Origin: Cedecea colo
Lineage (GTDB): Bacteria; Pseudomonadota; Gammaproteobacteria; Enterobacterales; Enterobacteriaceae
Direction of reading: 5' to 3'
NCBI RefSeq assembly: GCF_011808225.1
Contig: NZ_SOYS01000001.1
Span: forward strand, 758,517 to 822,516
Length of the DNA: 64,000 bases
Positions 48,467-59,599 of this stretch are shown in pieces. Position numbers and translations under genes: made by a program. The notes under the pieces are model-generated. The model was not told the origin of the DNA. It saw only the letters and a list, made by a program, of their open reading frames with translations, and ran no database searches. Position 1 is the first letter of the stretch. Every line of letters begins with the position of its first letter.

Positions 48467-48607
48467 TTATATTCCTCACTTTTATGGGCGCTCCCATTTG
48501 ATACCATCCATTTGCGTGTAACAACAGGTTGTTTAATTGTTGCCTGCTGGTGGGATACTTGCCAGGCGCTGCGGACGAGAAAGCAAAAGTGATTCGCTTC
48601 GCAAATA

Positions 48608-48633
48608 TGAAACCGGTTTCGGAAACCGGTTGC
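48608..48633. promoter_or_regulatory. AscG-like operator pair before the glucosidase gene
   Basis: TGAAACCGGTTTCG matches the AscG consensus TGAAACCGGTTTCA with one mismatch and abuts a second half-palindrome GGAAACCGGTTGC. A beta-glucoside repressor of the LacI family is a likely ligand. Confidence 0.7.
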
Positions 48634-48691
48634 AGCCTTTCGCCGGGCTTGCCTACACTGCCAGGGTCGAGTCAACTCAAGGAGCGTAGTC

Positions 48692-50092
48692 ATGTCAGCT
48701 TTTCCGCAACACTTTCTTTGGGGTGCCGCAACCGCGGCGTATCAGGTTGAGGGCGGTCACGATGTCGATGGCAAAGGCCCGTCAATCTGGGATGTCTTTG
48801 CCCATCAGCCCGGCACCACTTACCAGGGCACCAACGGCGATGTCGCCGTCGATCACTATCACCGCTTCCGTGAAGACGTAGCTTTAATGGCCGAACAGGG
48901 ATTACAGAGCTACCGATTTTCTCTTTCCTGGCCACGCCTGTTCCCACAGGGGCGCGGTGAAATCAACGAAGCCGGAGTGAAGTTCTACAGCGATTTAATA
49001 GATTGCCTGGTCGAAAACAATATTGAACCGATGATCACCCTTTATCACTGGGATCTGCCGCAGGCTTTACAGGATGAAGGCGGCTGGGAAAACAGAGCCA
49101 CCGCAGAGGCCTTCGTTGACTATGCCCGCCTGTGCTATGCCCGTTTTGGCGACCGCGTGAAGCTCTGGTCAACGTTTAACGAAACCGTGGTATTCATTGG
49201 ACACGGCTATATCACCGGCAGCCACCCGCCTTCGGTGCGCGATCCCGCCCGCGCTATTCAGGCCTGTCACCATGTGTTTGTTGCCCATGCCGCGGCGGTT
49301 AAAGCGTTTCGCGCAAGTCAGGTTGCCGGGACAATTGGCTTTGTGAATGTCTTACAAACCCATACGCCGTTAACCCATTCCCCGGCAGATAAGCAGGCCG
49401 CAGCGCTGGCCGACGGGATCTGGACCCACTGGCTGTACGATCCGGTATTAAAAGGCGAATACCCTGCTGAGCTGTTAGCTAAAACGCAGGCGCTCTGGAA
49501 CGTGCCGCAATTTGCCACAGGCGATGAGGCGCTGCTTAAAGAAAATATCTGCGACTTTATCGGGCTTAACTATTACAAACGCGAAACCGTGGCTGCCAAC
49601 GATCGGCAAACGCATTTGCAGGCCAATCACAGCGGCGAGCGTAATAGCGGCCATGAATTTGGCTTTAAGGATTTATTTAAATTTGTCCGTAATCCCACCG
49701 GCGTATATACCGACTGGGACTGGGAAATTTACCCGCAGGGATTAACCGAAGGTATTTTGCAGATCAAAGCGCGCTATGGCGATATTCCGCTGTATATCAC
49801 CGAAAATGGTCTTGGCGCTAAAGACCCCGTTATCGACGGCGAAGTTGTTGACGACCCGCGCATCGACTATTTAAAAATACACATCGACGCTATTGAAGCC
49901 GCCATGCAGCAAGGCGCCGACGTGCGGGGCTACTATCCCTGGTCGTTTATCGATTTGCTAAGCTGGCTCAACGGTTACCAGAAGCAGTACGGCTTTGTTT
50001 ACGTTGACCATCAAAACGGCCTTGCGCGCAAACGTAAGAAAAGTTTCTTCTGGTATCAGGCGCTGATAGCCAGCCGCGGTGAAAAGAGATAA
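48692..50092 (+). CDS. 6-phospho-beta-glucosidase, family GH1
   Basis: A 466-residue GH1 glycosidase. The acid/base is E164 in TFNET and the nucleophile is E371 in ITENG. The C-terminal S424-W-L-N-G-Y-Q-K431-Q-Y433 has the Ser, Lys, Tyr set that binds the 6-phosphate, where plain beta-glucosidases have Glu; so the substrate is probably a phosphorylated beta-glucoside such as cellobiose or salicin phosphate. No PTS gene is next to it. An AscG-like operator sits 59 bases upstream. It is divergent from ydgJ and is not in the E. coli order here. Confidence 0.92.
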   Translation: MSAFPQHFLWGAATAAYQVEGGHDVDGKGPSIWDVFAHQPGTTYQGTNGDVAVDHYHRFREDVALMAEQGLQSYRFSLSWPRLFPQGRGEINEAGVKFYSDLIDCLVENNIEPMITLYHWDLPQALQDEGGWENRATAEAFVDYARLCYARFGDRVKLWSTFNETVVFIGHGYITGSHPPSVRDPARAIQACHHVFVAHAAAVKAFRASQVAGTIGFVNVLQTHTPLTHSPADKQAAALADGIWTHWLYDPVLKGEYPAELLAKTQALWNVPQFATGDEALLKENICDFIGLNYYKRETVAANDRQTHLQANHSGERNSGHEFGFKDLFKFVRNPTGVYTDWDWEIYPQGLTEGILQIKARYGDIPLYITENGLGAKDPVIDGEVVDDPRIDYLKIHIDAIEAAMQQGADVRGYYPWSFIDLLSWLNGYQKQYGFVYVDHQNGLARKRKKSFFWYQALIASRGEKR

Positions 50093-50108
50093 TAACTAAC
50101 CGGTTAAG

Positions 50109-50140
50109 TCAGGCGGTTTAACATCGCCTGATTTATTTTT
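50109..50140 (+). terminator. Glucosidase gene terminator
   Basis: TCAGGCG and CGCCTGA stem followed by TTTATTTTT. Confidence 0.88.
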
Positions 50141-50285
50141 CCGTTCCGCGCGACGAAAAGTCCTAAATAAGCGCACGAGCGTTAAATACGCTAAAGAAAA
50201 TGCCCGCCCTGCGTTTATTATTTGGTCAAAGCAAACGGCATAGTTTGTAAACCAGAAACTCTTTTAAGCAGGGACACTTACCCCA

Positions 50286-50501
50286 ATGACAGCGCAAGAC
50301 TATTTAATTAAGTTCAGAAAAATTGCCACTCTGGAAAGTCTGGAAAAACTGTTCGATCACCTCAATTACAGCCTCACCGATAACCACGACATCATAAATA
50401 TGTATCGCGCAGCCGATCATCGCCGCGCCGAACTGGTGTCAGGTGGCCGTCTCTTTGACCTCGGCTGCGTGCCGAAGTCCATATGGCGTTACGTTGTGTA
50501 A
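50286..50501 (+). CDS. cnu: oriC-binding nucleoid protein Cnu (YdgT, Hha family)
   Basis: A 71-residue Hha-family protein of the same length as E. coli Cnu. The segments [23 protein letters not shown] and [19 protein letters not shown] (parts quoted) hold the acidic and basic faces used to bind H-NS. It modulates H-NS silencing and binds the cnb site near oriC. It stands alone before ydgK. Confidence 0.96.
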   Translation: MTAQDYLIKFRKIATLESLEKLFDHLNYSLTDNHDIINMYRAADHRRAELVSGGRLFDLGCVPKSIWRYVV

Positions 50502-50600
50502 CCGCTTACGGGTAGCATTACGCGTAAAAAGTCTTATAATCCTCCCGCCTTATGTCACACATAAGAAACGCACTTCGTTATTTTGCATCCGGGAGGCTGT

Positions 50601-51041
50601 ATGACTATCACGCAAGCACCGCGTATTGCAGGCTGGCTTATCGCTCCTCTCGCCTGGCTTCTGTTGACCTTGTTCAGCAGTTCCATCGCGCTGGTCATCT
50701 ATTTGATGATGCTTATCTCTCCTGAAAGCCAGCGCTTAATGCATGCGCAGGGGCACAATATGGTGCTGTTCTGGTACTTCTCGATAGCCTGCGCCATTGC
50801 CATGTGGGGCTATACCGTCTGGCTGACCCTGGCTTTTTTCAAACGCCGCAAAAAAGCCGTGCGTCATTATATTCTCTGGCTCCTGATTTCGGTGCTGCTG
50901 GCCCTTAAAGCCTTTGCTTTCTCCCCGGTCAGCGACGAGCTTGCCCTGCGCCAGCTTTTGTTCCCACTGCTTGCAGCTTCCTTACTGGTGCCTTACCTCA
51001 GGCGTTCGCAGCGCGTGAAGCAAACTTTTGTTAATCCGTAA
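50601..51041 (+). CDS. ydgK: YdgK, DUF2569 inner-membrane protein
   Basis: A 146-residue protein with four predicted transmembrane helices (starting near residues 13, 57, 90 and 115) and a basic tail. GGGAGG precedes the ATG at 50601. E. coli ydgK is in the same place, just before rsxA, and may share a transcript with it. No function is known. Confidence 0.93.
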   Translation: MTITQAPRIAGWLIAPLAWLLLTLFSSSIALVIYLMMLISPESQRLMHAQGHNMVLFWYFSIACAIAMWGYTVWLTLAFFKRRKKAVRHYILWLLISVLLALKAFAFSPVSDELALRQLLFPLLAASLLVPYLRRSQRVKQTFVNP

Positions 51042-51116
51042 TCATTCTTAAATATCCTGTTGTCGTCGCTTATTTTTTCGCCGATAATGGACGGCTTTTT
51101 TGTTTCAGGTTAGAAA

Positions 51117-51698
51117 ATGACAGATTATTTGCTGCTCTTTGTTGGTACGGTGCTGGTCAATAACTTCGTATTGGTGAAGTTTCTGGGGCTGTGTCCGTTT
51201 ATGGGCGTTTCCAAAAAACTGGAGACGGCTATCGGCATGGGGCTTGCGACCACCTTCGTATTAACGCTGGCCTCCATTTGCGCCTGGATTATTAATGACC
51301 TGATCCTGATCCCGCTGGATTTGGTCTATCTGCGCACCCTTGCTTTTATTCTGGTTATCGCCGTCGTGGTGCAGTTCACCGAAATGGTGGTCAGAAAAAC
51401 CAGCCCGGCGCTCTATCGCTTACTAGGGATATTTTTACCGCTTATCACCACCAACTGCGCGGTGCTGGGCGTGGCGCTGTTAAACGTCAATCTCGGCCAT
51501 AATTTTCTACAGTCTGCGTTGTATGGTTTCTCCGCAGCGATTGGGTTTTCGCTGGTGATGGTGCTGTTCGCGGCAATTCGTGAACGTCTCGCCGTCTCCG
51601 ACGTGCCGGCCCCGTTTAAAGGTAATGCTATTGCCCTGATTACCGCCGGTTTAATGTCTCTGGCCTTTATGGGCTTTAGCGGGCTGGTGAAGTTCTGA
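51117..51698 (+). CDS. rsxA: Electron transport complex subunit RsxA
   Basis: A 193-residue integral membrane subunit with six helices. The [13 protein letters not shown] and [12 protein letters not shown] cysteine motifs hold the intramembrane [2Fe-2S] cluster shared with RnfA/NqrE. In the Rsx/Rnf complex it passes electrons across the inner membrane; in E. coli the complex helps reduce SoxR. Its TGA overlaps the start of rsxB by one base. Confidence 0.97.
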   Translation: MTDYLLLFVGTVLVNNFVLVKFLGLCPFMGVSKKLETAIGMGLATTFVLTLASICAWIINDLILIPLDLVYLRTLAFILVIAVVVQFTEMVVRKTSPALYRLLGIFLPLITTNCAVLGVALLNVNLGHNFLQSALYGFSAAIGFSLVMVLFAAIRERLAVSDVPAPFKGNAIALITAGLMSLAFMGFSGLVKF

Positions 51699-52276
51699 TG
51701 AGTACCGTATTGATTGCTGTTATTGCGATTACCCTGATGGGCCTGGCCTTTGGTCTGATCCTGGGGTATGCCTCGCGCCGGTTCGCCGTTGAAGAAGACC
51801 CCATTGTCGAGAAAATCGAAGAATTGCTGCCGCAGAGCCAGTGCGGGCAATGTGGTTATCCCGGCTGCCGTCCGTATGCCGAGGCGGTGGGAAATAACGG
51901 CGCAAATATAAATCTCTGCGCCCCCGGCGGCGAGGCGGTGATGCAAAAAATAGCTACCCTGCTGAACGTCGATCCACAGCCTATCGAAGGCGATGAGGCG
52001 GCGCTCGCTCCCGTGCGCATGCTGGCGGTGATTGACGAAGCCAACTGCATCGGCTGCACGAAATGCATCCAGGCCTGCCCGGTCGATGCCATCGTGGGCG
52101 CAACGCGTGCCATGCATACCGTAATGAGCGACCTTTGCACCGGCTGCAATCTGTGTGTGGACCCTTGCCCGACAAGCTGTATCGATCTTGTCCCGGTCGC
52201 CACCACCACTGAAAGCTGGAAATGGGATCTCCAGACCATTCCGGTACGTAATATTCCGGTGGAGCAACATGCTTAA
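51698..52276 (+). CDS. rsxB: Electron transport complex iron-sulfur subunit RsxB
   Basis: A 192-residue ferredoxin-like subunit. A hydrophobic N-terminal anchor is followed by a four-cysteine Fe-S site ([17 protein letters not shown]) and two [4Fe-4S] motifs, [12 protein letters not shown] and [12 protein letters not shown]. The rsxC start lies inside its last codons. Confidence 0.97.
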   Translation: MSTVLIAVIAITLMGLAFGLILGYASRRFAVEEDPIVEKIEELLPQSQCGQCGYPGCRPYAEAVGNNGANINLCAPGGEAVMQKIATLLNVDPQPIEGDEAALAPVRMLAVIDEANCIGCTKCIQACPVDAIVGATRAMHTVMSDLCTGCNLCVDPCPTSCIDLVPVATTTESWKWDLQTIPVRNIPVEQHA

Positions 52277-54440
52277 TTTCTTAAAACGGTTTAATAAAAA
52301 CAGAATCTGGGACTTCGGCGGCGGCATTCATCCACCGGAGATGAAAAGCCAGTCCAACGGCACACCGTTGCGCCAGGTTCCCTTACCTAAACAGCTTGTG
52401 CTTCCTCTCAAACAGCATATCGGCGCTGAGGGTGAGCTGTGCGTGAAAGCGGGCGACGTTGTATTGCGTGGCCAGCCGCTGACCAAAGGACGTGGCAGAA
52501 TGCTGCCGGTTCATGCGCCAACCTCAGGTACCGTTACGGCGATAGCCCCGCACAGTACGGCGCACCCTTCTGCGCTTGCTGAGCTGAGCGTCATTATCGA
52601 CGCCGACGGTGAAGACGCCTGGATTGACCGGGACGGCTGGGCTGACTACCGCTGCCGCAGCCGTGGAGACTTAATCGAACGTATTCATCAGTTCGGCGTT
52701 GCGGGTCTGGGCGGCGCAGGTTTCCCGACCGGCAATAAGCTGCTGGGCGGCGGCGATAAAATCGATACGCTGATTATTAACGCCGCCGAGTGCGAGCCAT
52801 ACATCACAGCGGACGATCGTCTGATGCAGGACTGCGCCGCGCAGGTTGTCGAAGGCATTCGCATTCTTGCCCACATTCTGCAACCGCAGCGTGTGTTAAT
52901 CGGTATTGAAGATAATAAGCCGCAGGCAATTTCTATGCTGCGCGCGGTGCTGGCCGATACCCACGATATTCAGCTACGCGTGGTGCCAACCAAATATCCG
53001 TCAGGCGGCGCGAAGCAGCTTACGCAAATCCTCACGGGGAAACAGGTTCCACACGGCGGGCGCTCTTCAGATATCGGCGTGCTGATGCAGAACGTCGGTA
53101 CGGCTTATGCGGTAAAACGCGCGATTATTGACGGCGAGCCGCTGACCGAGCGCGTGGTGACCTTAACGGGTGAAGCCGTTGCTCAGCCGGGTAACGTCTG
53201 GGCGCGTCTGGGTACGCCGGTTCGCCATCTGTTAGATTTCGCCGGTTTTCGACCAGCCCACGACCAGCAGGTGATTATGGGCGGCCCGCTGATGGGCTTT
53301 AGCCTGCCCTGGCTTGACGTGCCGGTGGTGAAAATCACCAACTGCCTGCTGGCCCCTTCGGCAAACGAAATGGGCGAAGCACAGGAAGAACAGAGCTGCA
53401 TTCGCTGTAGCGCCTGTGCGGACGCCTGCCCGGCGGATCTGCTTCCGCAGCAGCTGTACTGGTTCAGTAAAGGTCAGCAGCACGACAAGGCCACCGCGCA
53501 CAATCTTAAAGACTGTATAGAGTGCGGGGCCTGCGCTTACGTGTGTCCAAGTAACATTCCGCTGGTGCAATATTTCCGTCAGGAAAAAGCGGAGATCCGC
53601 GAGATTACGCTGGAAGCGAAACGTACAGCAGAAGCCAAAGTACGCTTCGAAGCGCGCCAGGCCCGTCTTGAACGTGAAAAAGCTGCGCGCCTTGAGCGCC
53701 ATAAGCAGGCGGCGGTTCAGCCCACGGCCAAAGATAACGATGCGATTCAGGCCGCGCTTGCCCGCGTGAAAAGCAAGAAAGCCGACAGCAGCGAACCGAT
53801 TATTGTACAAGCCGGAAGCAAGCCGGATAACAGCGAGACGATCGCCGCACGCGAAGCCCGTAAAGCCCAGGCGCGCGCGAAACAGGCTGAAAAAGCGCAG
53901 CAGGCGCAAGCCGCTGAAACGGTAACTGCCGATCCGCGCAAAGCCGCCGTCGAGGCCGCTATCGCCCGCGCTAAGGCGCGTAAGGCTGCTCAGGCAAACG
54001 ATGCGCCAGCCGAAGAAGCTGTGCCCGCCGAGCCGGTTGACCCGCGCAAGGCCGCCGTCGAAGCCGCTATCGCCCGTGCTAAGGCACGTAAGGCTGCTCA
54101 GGCAAACGGTGCGCCAGCCGAAGAAGCTGTGCCCGCCGAGCCGGTTGACCCGCGCAAGGCCGCCGTCGAGGCCGCTATCGCCCGCGCTAAGGCGCGTAAG
54201 GCTGCTCAGGCAAACGGTACGCCAGCGAAAGAAGCTGTGCCCGCCGAGCCGGTTGACCCGCGTAAAGCCGCCGTCGAAGCCGCTATCGCCCGCGCTAAGG
54301 CGCGTAAGGCTGCTCAACAGGAAAAAGCCAGCGAGGCAGATTCCACAGAAGAACAAGACCCAAGAAAAGCGGCTGTCGCTGCGGCCATCGCCCGCGTACA
54401 GGCACGTAAAGCCGCTCAGCAAATGGTGCCAGAGGATTAA
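52269..54440 (+). CDS. rsxC: Electron transport complex subunit RsxC with C-terminal tandem repeats
   Basis: A 723-residue membrane-associated subunit. An N-terminal beta-rich domain and an FMN/NADH-binding Rossmann-like core ([16 protein letters not shown] near 140) are followed by two [4Fe-4S] sites, [12 protein letters not shown] near 377 and [12 protein letters not shown] near 416, and then an Ala/Lys-rich region. From residue 555 five tandem units begin [20 protein letters not shown]; three are 36 residues and nearly identical. ATG at 52269 overlaps rsxB by eight bases; rsxD starts directly after the stop. Confidence 0.97.
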   Translation: MLNFLKRFNKNRIWDFGGGIHPPEMKSQSNGTPLRQVPLPKQLVLPLKQHIGAEGELCVKAGDVVLRGQPLTKGRGRMLPVHAPTSGTVTAIAPHSTAHPSALAELSVIIDADGEDAWIDRDGWADYRCRSRGDLIERIHQFGVAGLGGAGFPTGNKLLGGGDKIDTLIINAAECEPYITADDRLMQDCAAQVVEGIRILAHILQPQRVLIGIEDNKPQAISMLRAVLADTHDIQLRVVPTKYPSGGAKQLTQILTGKQVPHGGRSSDIGVLMQNVGTAYAVKRAIIDGEPLTERVVTLTGEAVAQPGNVWARLGTPVRHLLDFAGFRPAHDQQVIMGGPLMGFSLPWLDVPVVKITNCLLAPSANEMGEAQEEQSCIRCSACADACPADLLPQQLYWFSKGQQHDKATAHNLKDCIECGACAYVCPSNIPLVQYFRQEKAEIREITLEAKRTAEAKVRFEARQARLEREKAARLERHKQAAVQPTAKDNDAIQAALARVKSKKADSSEPIIVQAGSKPDNSETIAAREARKAQARAKQAEKAQQAQAAETVTADPRKAAVEAAIARAKARKAAQANDAPAEEAVPAEPVDPRKAAVEAAIARAKARKAAQANGAPAEEAVPAEPVDPRKAAVEAAIARAKARKAAQANGTPAKEAVPAEPVDPRKAAVEAAIARAKARKAAQQEKASEADSTEEQDPRKAAVAAAIARVQARKAAQQMVPED
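53931..54440 (+). repeat. Five tandem 108-bp (or shortened) units inside rsxC
   Basis: Units start at 53931, 54039, 54147, 54255 and 54357. The first three are 108 bp and nearly identical; the fourth is 102 bp and the last is cut short by the stop codon. Copy number is expected to vary between strains by slippage. Confidence 0.9.
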
Positions 54441-55493
54441 ATGGTTTTTAAAATCGCAAGCTCTCCCTATACCCATAACCAGCGCAGCACCGCAAGGATC
54501 ATGCTGCTGGTATGCTGTGCCGCCTTGCCGGGTATCGCGGCGCTGTGCTTCTGGTTTGGCTGGGGCAGCCTGATTCAGATTATGCTTGGCATTCTTAGCG
54601 CGGTTGCTGCCGAAGCGCTGGTGGTAACGCTGCGCAAACAGTCGCTGCGTCTGACGCTTGGTGATAATTCAGCCGCGCTGACCGGCCTGTTGTTGGGGAT
54701 CAGTATTCCCCCTCTCGCCCCGTGGTGGATGGTGATTCTCGGGACAGTTTTTGCGGTGATTATCGCAAAACAACTTTATGGCGGACTGGGGCATAACCCG
54801 TTTAACCCGGCGATGATTGGCTATGTTGTTCTGCTGATTGCCTTTCCGGTGCAAATGACCTCGTGGCTGCCGCCGCAGTCTATTGCCGCGACGATCCCGG
54901 GCCTCGCTGATGTCCTGCATGTTATCTTCACCGGCAGCACGGCGGCAGGCGATACCATGACGCAACTGCGCATCGGGGTGGACGGTATAAGCCAGGCTAC
55001 GCCGCTCGATACCTTCAAAACGGGTATTCGCGCGGGTCGTTCGGCTGCGGATTTGCTCAATAGCCCCATTTATAGCGGCGTACTGGCCGGGCCTGGCTGG
55101 CAGTGGATTAACGTGGCGTTTATGGCGGGCGGCTTGTTCCTGCTGTGGCGCGGCACTATTCGCTGGCATATTCCGGTCAGTTTCCTGCTGACGCTGACTG
55201 TCTGTGCGACTCTCGGCTGGGTATTCTCACCGGAGAAATGCGTTTCGCCTGTTATTCACCTTTTCTCGGGCGCGACGATGTTTGGCGCCTTCTTTATTCT
55301 TACCGATCCGGTTACCGCCTCGACAACCAACCGTGGACGTTTGCTCTTTGGCGCGCTGGCAGGCCTGCTGGTGTGGCTGATTCGGACCTGGGGCGGTTAT
55401 CCCGATGGGGTAGCTTTCGCGGTGCTGCTGGCGAATATCACCGTGCCACTGATTGATTATTACACCCGCCCACGCGTCTACGGCCATCGTTAA
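54441..55493 (+). CDS. rsxD: Electron transport complex subunit RsxD
   Basis: A 350-residue integral membrane protein of the RnfD/NqrB family with about nine helices. The covalent-FMN threonine is in the [15 protein letters not shown] segment near 185 (S/T-A-T pattern). It lies between rsxC and rsxG with no gap on the rsxC side. Confidence 0.96.
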   Translation: MVFKIASSPYTHNQRSTARIMLLVCCAALPGIAALCFWFGWGSLIQIMLGILSAVAAEALVVTLRKQSLRLTLGDNSAALTGLLLGISIPPLAPWWMVILGTVFAVIIAKQLYGGLGHNPFNPAMIGYVVLLIAFPVQMTSWLPPQSIAATIPGLADVLHVIFTGSTAAGDTMTQLRIGVDGISQATPLDTFKTGIRAGRSAADLLNSPIYSGVLAGPGWQWINVAFMAGGLFLLWRGTIRWHIPVSFLLTLTVCATLGWVFSPEKCVSPVIHLFSGATMFGAFFILTDPVTASTTNRGRLLFGALAGLLVWLIRTWGGYPDGVAFAVLLANITVPLIDYYTRPRVYGHR

Positions 55494-55502
55494 GGAATCG
55501 TC

Positions 55503-56129
55503 ATGCTAAAAACAATGCAAAAACATGGCGTTACGCTGGCTATTTTCGCCGCTCTGGCCACCGGACTGACGGCGGTAGTCAACGAGCTGACGAAACCGAC
55601 TATCGCTCGCCAGGCTGCGCTGCAGCAAAAATTATTGTTCGATCAGGTTTTGCCTGCCGACATGTATGACAACGACATCCAGCAGAGCTGTGTTCTTGTC
55701 AGCGATCCGCAGCTCGGCGCGGGCGACCGCCGTGTGTACGTTGCACGCAAGGGCGATGAACCGGTGGCCGTGGTGATGGAAGCAACCGCTCCCGACGGCT
55801 ATTCCGGGGCTATCCAGCTGCTGGTCGGCGCAGATTTCAAAGGAAAAGTGCTGGGCACCCGCGTTACTGAACATCATGAGACGCCGGGCCTTGGCGATAA
55901 AATTGAGCTCCGCCTGAGCGACTGGATAACCCACTTCTCTGGTAAAACCATTCAGGGTAAAGATGACGCAACCTGGGCGGTGAAGAAAGACGGCGGGCAG
56001 TTCGATCAGTTTACCGGCGCAACCATTACGCCGCGTGCGGTAGTCAACGCGGTCAAACGCGCGGGGCTTTTCGCCCAAACGCTACCGCCGCGTCTGGCAC
56101 AACTATCCTCCTGTGGAGCGCAGCCATGA
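55503..56129 (+). CDS. rsxG: Electron transport complex subunit RsxG
   Basis: A 208-residue subunit with one N-terminal membrane helix and a periplasmic FMN-binding domain; FMN is attached to a threonine in [14 protein letters not shown]. It overlaps rsxE by four bases. Confidence 0.96.
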   Translation: MLKTMQKHGVTLAIFAALATGLTAVVNELTKPTIARQAALQQKLLFDQVLPADMYDNDIQQSCVLVSDPQLGAGDRRVYVARKGDEPVAVVMEATAPDGYSGAIQLLVGADFKGKVLGTRVTEHHETPGLGDKIELRLSDWITHFSGKTIQGKDDATWAVKKDGGQFDQFTGATITPRAVVNAVKRAGLFAQTLPPRLAQLSSCGAQP

Positions 56130-56812
56130 GTGATGTAAAAGATATTCTGGTGCAGGGCCTGTGGAAGAATAACTCGGCCCTCGTTCAGCTGCTGGGGCTT
56201 TGCCCACTGCTTGCCGTTACCTCTACGGCGACCAATGCGCTGGGTCTGGGGCTGGCAACAACGCTGGTGCTCACCTTAACTAACGCCGCCGTTTCCGCCC
56301 TGCGCCGTTGGGTGCCCTCTGAGATCCGTATCCCTGTTTACGTGATGATTATCGCCTCGGTGGTCAGCACCGTACAGATGCTTATTAACGCGTACGCGTT
56401 TGGGCTGTATCAGTCGCTTGGCATCTTTATCCCGCTGATTGTCACCAACTGCATCGTGATCGGGCGCGCGGAAGCTTTTGCCGCAAAAAGTAGCGTGCCG
56501 CTGGCCGCCCTGGACGGCTTTGCCATTGGCCTGGGCGCTACCAGTGCGATGTTCGTGCTGGGCTCGTTGCGTGAAATTATCGGTAACGGCACGCTGTTTG
56601 ATGGCGCGGATAGTCTGCTCGGCAGCTGGGCAAAAGTGCTGCGCATCGAGGTTTTTCACACGGACACTCCTTTCCTGCTGGCTATGTTGCCGCCGGGCGC
56701 CTTTATTGGCCTCGGTCTAATGCTGGCGGTAAAATACCTCATTGATGAAAAGATGAAGGCTCGTCGCGCCGCTAAGAACGTGGCGGTGAAAGGAAATGCA
56801 GAGCAAGCATAA
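56126..56812 (+). CDS. rsxE: Electron transport complex subunit RsxE
   Basis: A 228-residue integral membrane protein of the RnfE/NqrD family with six helices. [10 protein letters not shown] and [13 protein letters not shown] carry the cysteines that complete the intramembrane cluster with RsxA. It is the last Rsx gene and nth follows after nine bases. Confidence 0.96.
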   Translation: MSDVKDILVQGLWKNNSALVQLLGLCPLLAVTSTATNALGLGLATTLVLTLTNAAVSALRRWVPSEIRIPVYVMIIASVVSTVQMLINAYAFGLYQSLGIFIPLIVTNCIVIGRAEAFAAKSSVPLAALDGFAIGLGATSAMFVLGSLREIIGNGTLFDGADSLLGSWAKVLRIEVFHTDTPFLLAMLPPGAFIGLGLMLAVKYLIDEKMKARRAAKNVAVKGNAEQA

Positions 56813-56821
56813 GGAAGCACA

Positions 56822-57457
56822 ATGAATAAAGCTAAGCGGCTGGAAATCCTCACGCGTCTGCGTGATGCCAATCCTCATCCCACCACTGAATTACAGTTCA
56901 GCTCTCCTTTCGAGCTGTTGATTGCCGTACTGCTTTCCGCGCAGGCAACGGATGTCAGCGTTAATAAGGCTACTGCAAAGCTTTATCCGCTGGCTAACAC
57001 GCCGCAGGCGATGCTCGATTTAGGGGTGGAAGGCGTGAAGGCTCACATCAAAACCATCGGCCTGTTTAACAGCAAAGCGGAAAACGTGATTAAAACCTGC
57101 CGCATGCTGCTGGAGCTTCACCATGGTGAAGTGCCGGAAGATCGTGCGGCGCTGGAAGCCCTTCCGGGCGTAGGCCGCAAAACCGCCAACGTGGTGCTAA
57201 ATACCGCTTTCGGTTGGCCGACTATCGCCGTGGATACCCATATTTTCCGCGTCTGTAACCGCACGAACTTTGCCCCAGGCAAAAACGTTGAGCTGGTGGA
57301 AGAAAAACTGCTCAGCGTCGTTCCCGCAGCATTTAAAGTTGACTGCCACCACTGGTTGATTTTGCATGGCCGTTATACTTGTGTAGCCCGCAAGCCGCGC
57401 TGTGGCTCATGTATCATTGAAGATCTGTGCGAATACAAAGATAAGACCGAATTTTGA
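56822..57457 (+). CDS. nth: Endonuclease III Nth
   Basis: A 211-residue bifunctional DNA glycosylase/AP lyase for oxidised pyrimidines. The helix-hairpin-helix with catalytic lysine is LPGVGRKTANVVL (about K120), the catalytic aspartate is in VDTHIFRV (about D138), and the [4Fe-4S] loop is CVARKPRCGSCIIEDLC. Length equals E. coli Nth. It is transcribed with the rsx genes. Confidence 0.98.
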   Translation: MNKAKRLEILTRLRDANPHPTTELQFSSPFELLIAVLLSAQATDVSVNKATAKLYPLANTPQAMLDLGVEGVKAHIKTIGLFNSKAENVIKTCRMLLELHHGEVPEDRAALEALPGVGRKTANVVLNTAFGWPTIAVDTHIFRVCNRTNFAPGKNVELVEEKLLSVVPAAFKVDCHHWLILHGRYTCVARKPRCGSCIIEDLCEYKDKTEF

Positions 57458-58072
57458 TCCCTGCCTCTGCGTCAGGAAATTGACGGCTTATAGCCTTATG
57501 TTTACTGCACCGCCGCAAACAGGCCTGATAACAAAGGATTGTTCCGCTAAACACGCCAGCAACCGCTGCATCCTGTGGTGATTAACCGTCTCACCAGGTT
57601 AATCATTTTTTTACGATAAGAATTTTCTATAAATTTGTGATCTTGATCACTCTGATAACACGCTGTTAAATTTTGGTCTTTTTAGCGGCGATAATGCATG
57701 GCGATTGTTATTTATACGAGATCTGCACCAATACATTAGACTGGATGTTTATCAACGACTGGTCCATATCACTGCAATATCACCTTAACAGCAGGACATA
57801 TCTCTGAAGAGGATGATTTTGCCTGCTGTAAAAAACATTTGCTCGGTAAAGGATGGATTATTGAAATTTAACGCTGAATAACAATTCATTCTCAGGCGCA
57901 TTATTCCGCTGAGGATATATGTAACAGATTATTGCAAACCCCTTGCCTCATGCTGCCAGATAGTGAACATTACCCGCCGTTTCCCCCTCCGTTAATAAAA
58001 ATAAAGTGAATGTCATCGGGCATCACGCTTATAAAACTCCTGTTAAAGTGGGATGTAAAAAAAGAGGTATAT
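57458..58072. other. Long dtpA upstream region
   Basis: About 615 bases without a convincing gene. It contains a strong CRP-like site at 57636-57651 and AT-rich stretches. No terminator for nth was clearly seen. Confidence 0.5.
57636..57651. promoter_or_regulatory. CRP site upstream of dtpA
   Basis: TGTGATCTTGATCACT matches the CRP consensus TGTGA-N6-TCACA at nine of ten conserved bases. It is more than 400 bases before dtpA, so the promoter must lie well upstream of the start codon. Confidence 0.6.
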
Positions 58073-59575
58073 GTGTCGACTGCAAACAATAAACCAGCAG
58101 AAAGCGTCAGCCTGAACGCTTTCAAACAACCGAAATCGTTCTATCTGATCTTCTCTATCGAACTGTGGGAGCGTTTTGGTTACTACGGCCTGCAAGGCAT
58201 TATGGCCGTCTACCTGGTCAAAATGCTTGGCATGTCCGAAGCGGATTCCATCACGCTGTTCTCATCATTCAGCGCCCTGGTATATGGCCTTGTCGCTATC
58301 GGCGGCTGGCTGGGTGATAAAGTGCTCGGCACCAAACGTGTCATTATGCTCGGGACTATCGTACTGGCTATCGGCTATGCGCTTGTCGCGTACTCCGGAC
58401 ACGATGCTGCTCTTGTTTATATGGGCATGGCGACTATCGCCGTCGGTAACGGCCTGTTTAAGGCTAACCCGTCTGCCCTGCTTTCTACCTGCTATGAGAA
58501 AAATGACCCGCGTCTTGATGGCGCATTTACTATGTACTACATGTCCATCAACATCGGCTCTTTCTTCTCCATGCTGGCCACGCCGTGGCTTGCCGCGAAG
58601 TTTGGCTGGAGCGTGGCTTTCTCCCTGAGCTTTGTGGGCATGCTGATTACGCTGGTGAACTTCATGTTCTGCAAAAAGTGGGTTAAGGATTACGGTTCCA
58701 AACCTGACTTCGAACCGGTTCACTTTGGCAAGCTGATTGCGACTATCGCGGGCATTGTGGTGCTGGCCGTTATCGCCACCTGGCTGCTGCATAACCAGGG
58801 CATTGCACGCATGGTCCTGGGTCTGGTTGCGTTGGGTATCGTGATTATCTTCGCTAAAGAAGCCGTGGCGATGAAAGGAGCGGCGCGTCGTAAGATGATC
58901 GTGGCTTTCGTTCTGATGGTGCAGGCTATCGTGTTCTTCGTGCTCTACAGCCAGATGCCGACTTCCCTGAACTTCTTCGCTATCCGTAACGTTGAGCATG
59001 CGATCCTGGGCATCACGTTCCAGCCGGAGCAGTTCCAGGCGCTGAACCCGTTCTGGATAATGATTGGTAGCCCGATTCTGGCTGCTATCTATAACAAGAT
59101 GGGCGACCGCCTGCCGATGCCGCACAAGTTCGCTATCGGCATGGCGCTGTGCTCTTTTGCGTTCCTCGTGCTGCCTGTGGGCGCGAAATTTGCCTCTGAT
59201 GCGGGTATCGTCTCCGTAAGCTGGTTGATCCTGAGCTACGCGTTACAGAGTATCGGCGAGCTGATGATTTCCGGTCTGGGTCTGGCAATGGTTGCTCAGC
59301 TGGTGCCACAGCGTCTGATGGGCTTTATCATGGGCAGCTGGTTCCTGACTACCGCTGGAGCCGCTATCATCGCCGGTAAAGTGGCGAACCTGATGGCCGT
59401 GCCAGAGGATGTCACCGATCCGCTGCAGTCTCTGGTGGTCTACGGACACGTCTTCATGCAGATTGGTATCGCTACCGCAGTTATCGCCGTGCTGATGTTT
59501 GCCGTCGCACCAAAACTGAACCGTATGACGCTCAGTGACGAAACCGAAACCGTCACGGAAACCGCCACCGCATGA
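58073..59575 (+). CDS. dtpA: Proton-coupled di/tripeptide permease DtpA
   Basis: A 500-residue POT/PTR2-family transporter with 14 helices. The proton-coupling ExxER motif is [10 protein letters not shown] near residue 33, and the PTR2 signature [15 protein letters not shown] follows. The GTG at 58073 is chosen because E. coli dtpA also starts with GTG at this place and GAGGT precedes it; an ATG at 58010 in the same frame would add 21 unmatched residues. It imports di- and tripeptides and peptidomimetics. Confidence 0.97.
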   Translation: MSTANNKPAESVSLNAFKQPKSFYLIFSIELWERFGYYGLQGIMAVYLVKMLGMSEADSITLFSSFSALVYGLVAIGGWLGDKVLGTKRVIMLGTIVLAIGYALVAYSGHDAALVYMGMATIAVGNGLFKANPSALLSTCYEKNDPRLDGAFTMYYMSINIGSFFSMLATPWLAAKFGWSVAFSLSFVGMLITLVNFMFCKKWVKDYGSKPDFEPVHFGKLIATIAGIVVLAVIATWLLHNQGIARMVLGLVALGIVIIFAKEAVAMKGAARRKMIVAFVLMVQAIVFFVLYSQMPTSLNFFAIRNVEHAILGITFQPEQFQALNPFWIMIGSPILAAIYNKMGDRLPMPHKFAIGMALCSFAFLVLPVGAKFASDAGIVSVSWLILSYALQSIGELMISGLGLAMVAQLVPQRLMGFIMGSWFLTTAGAAIIAGKVANLMAVPEDVTDPLQSLVVYGHVFMQIGIATAVIAVLMFAVAPKLNRMTLSDETETVTETATA

Positions 59576-59599
59576 TGTAGCGGGAAACATTTAATTTTC

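Noticed and set aside
48505-48540. GTAACAACAGGTTGTT as a second Ter-like or palindromic site
   Set aside because: It lacks the Ter core GTATGTTGTAAC order and is better read as ordinary promoter-region sequence.
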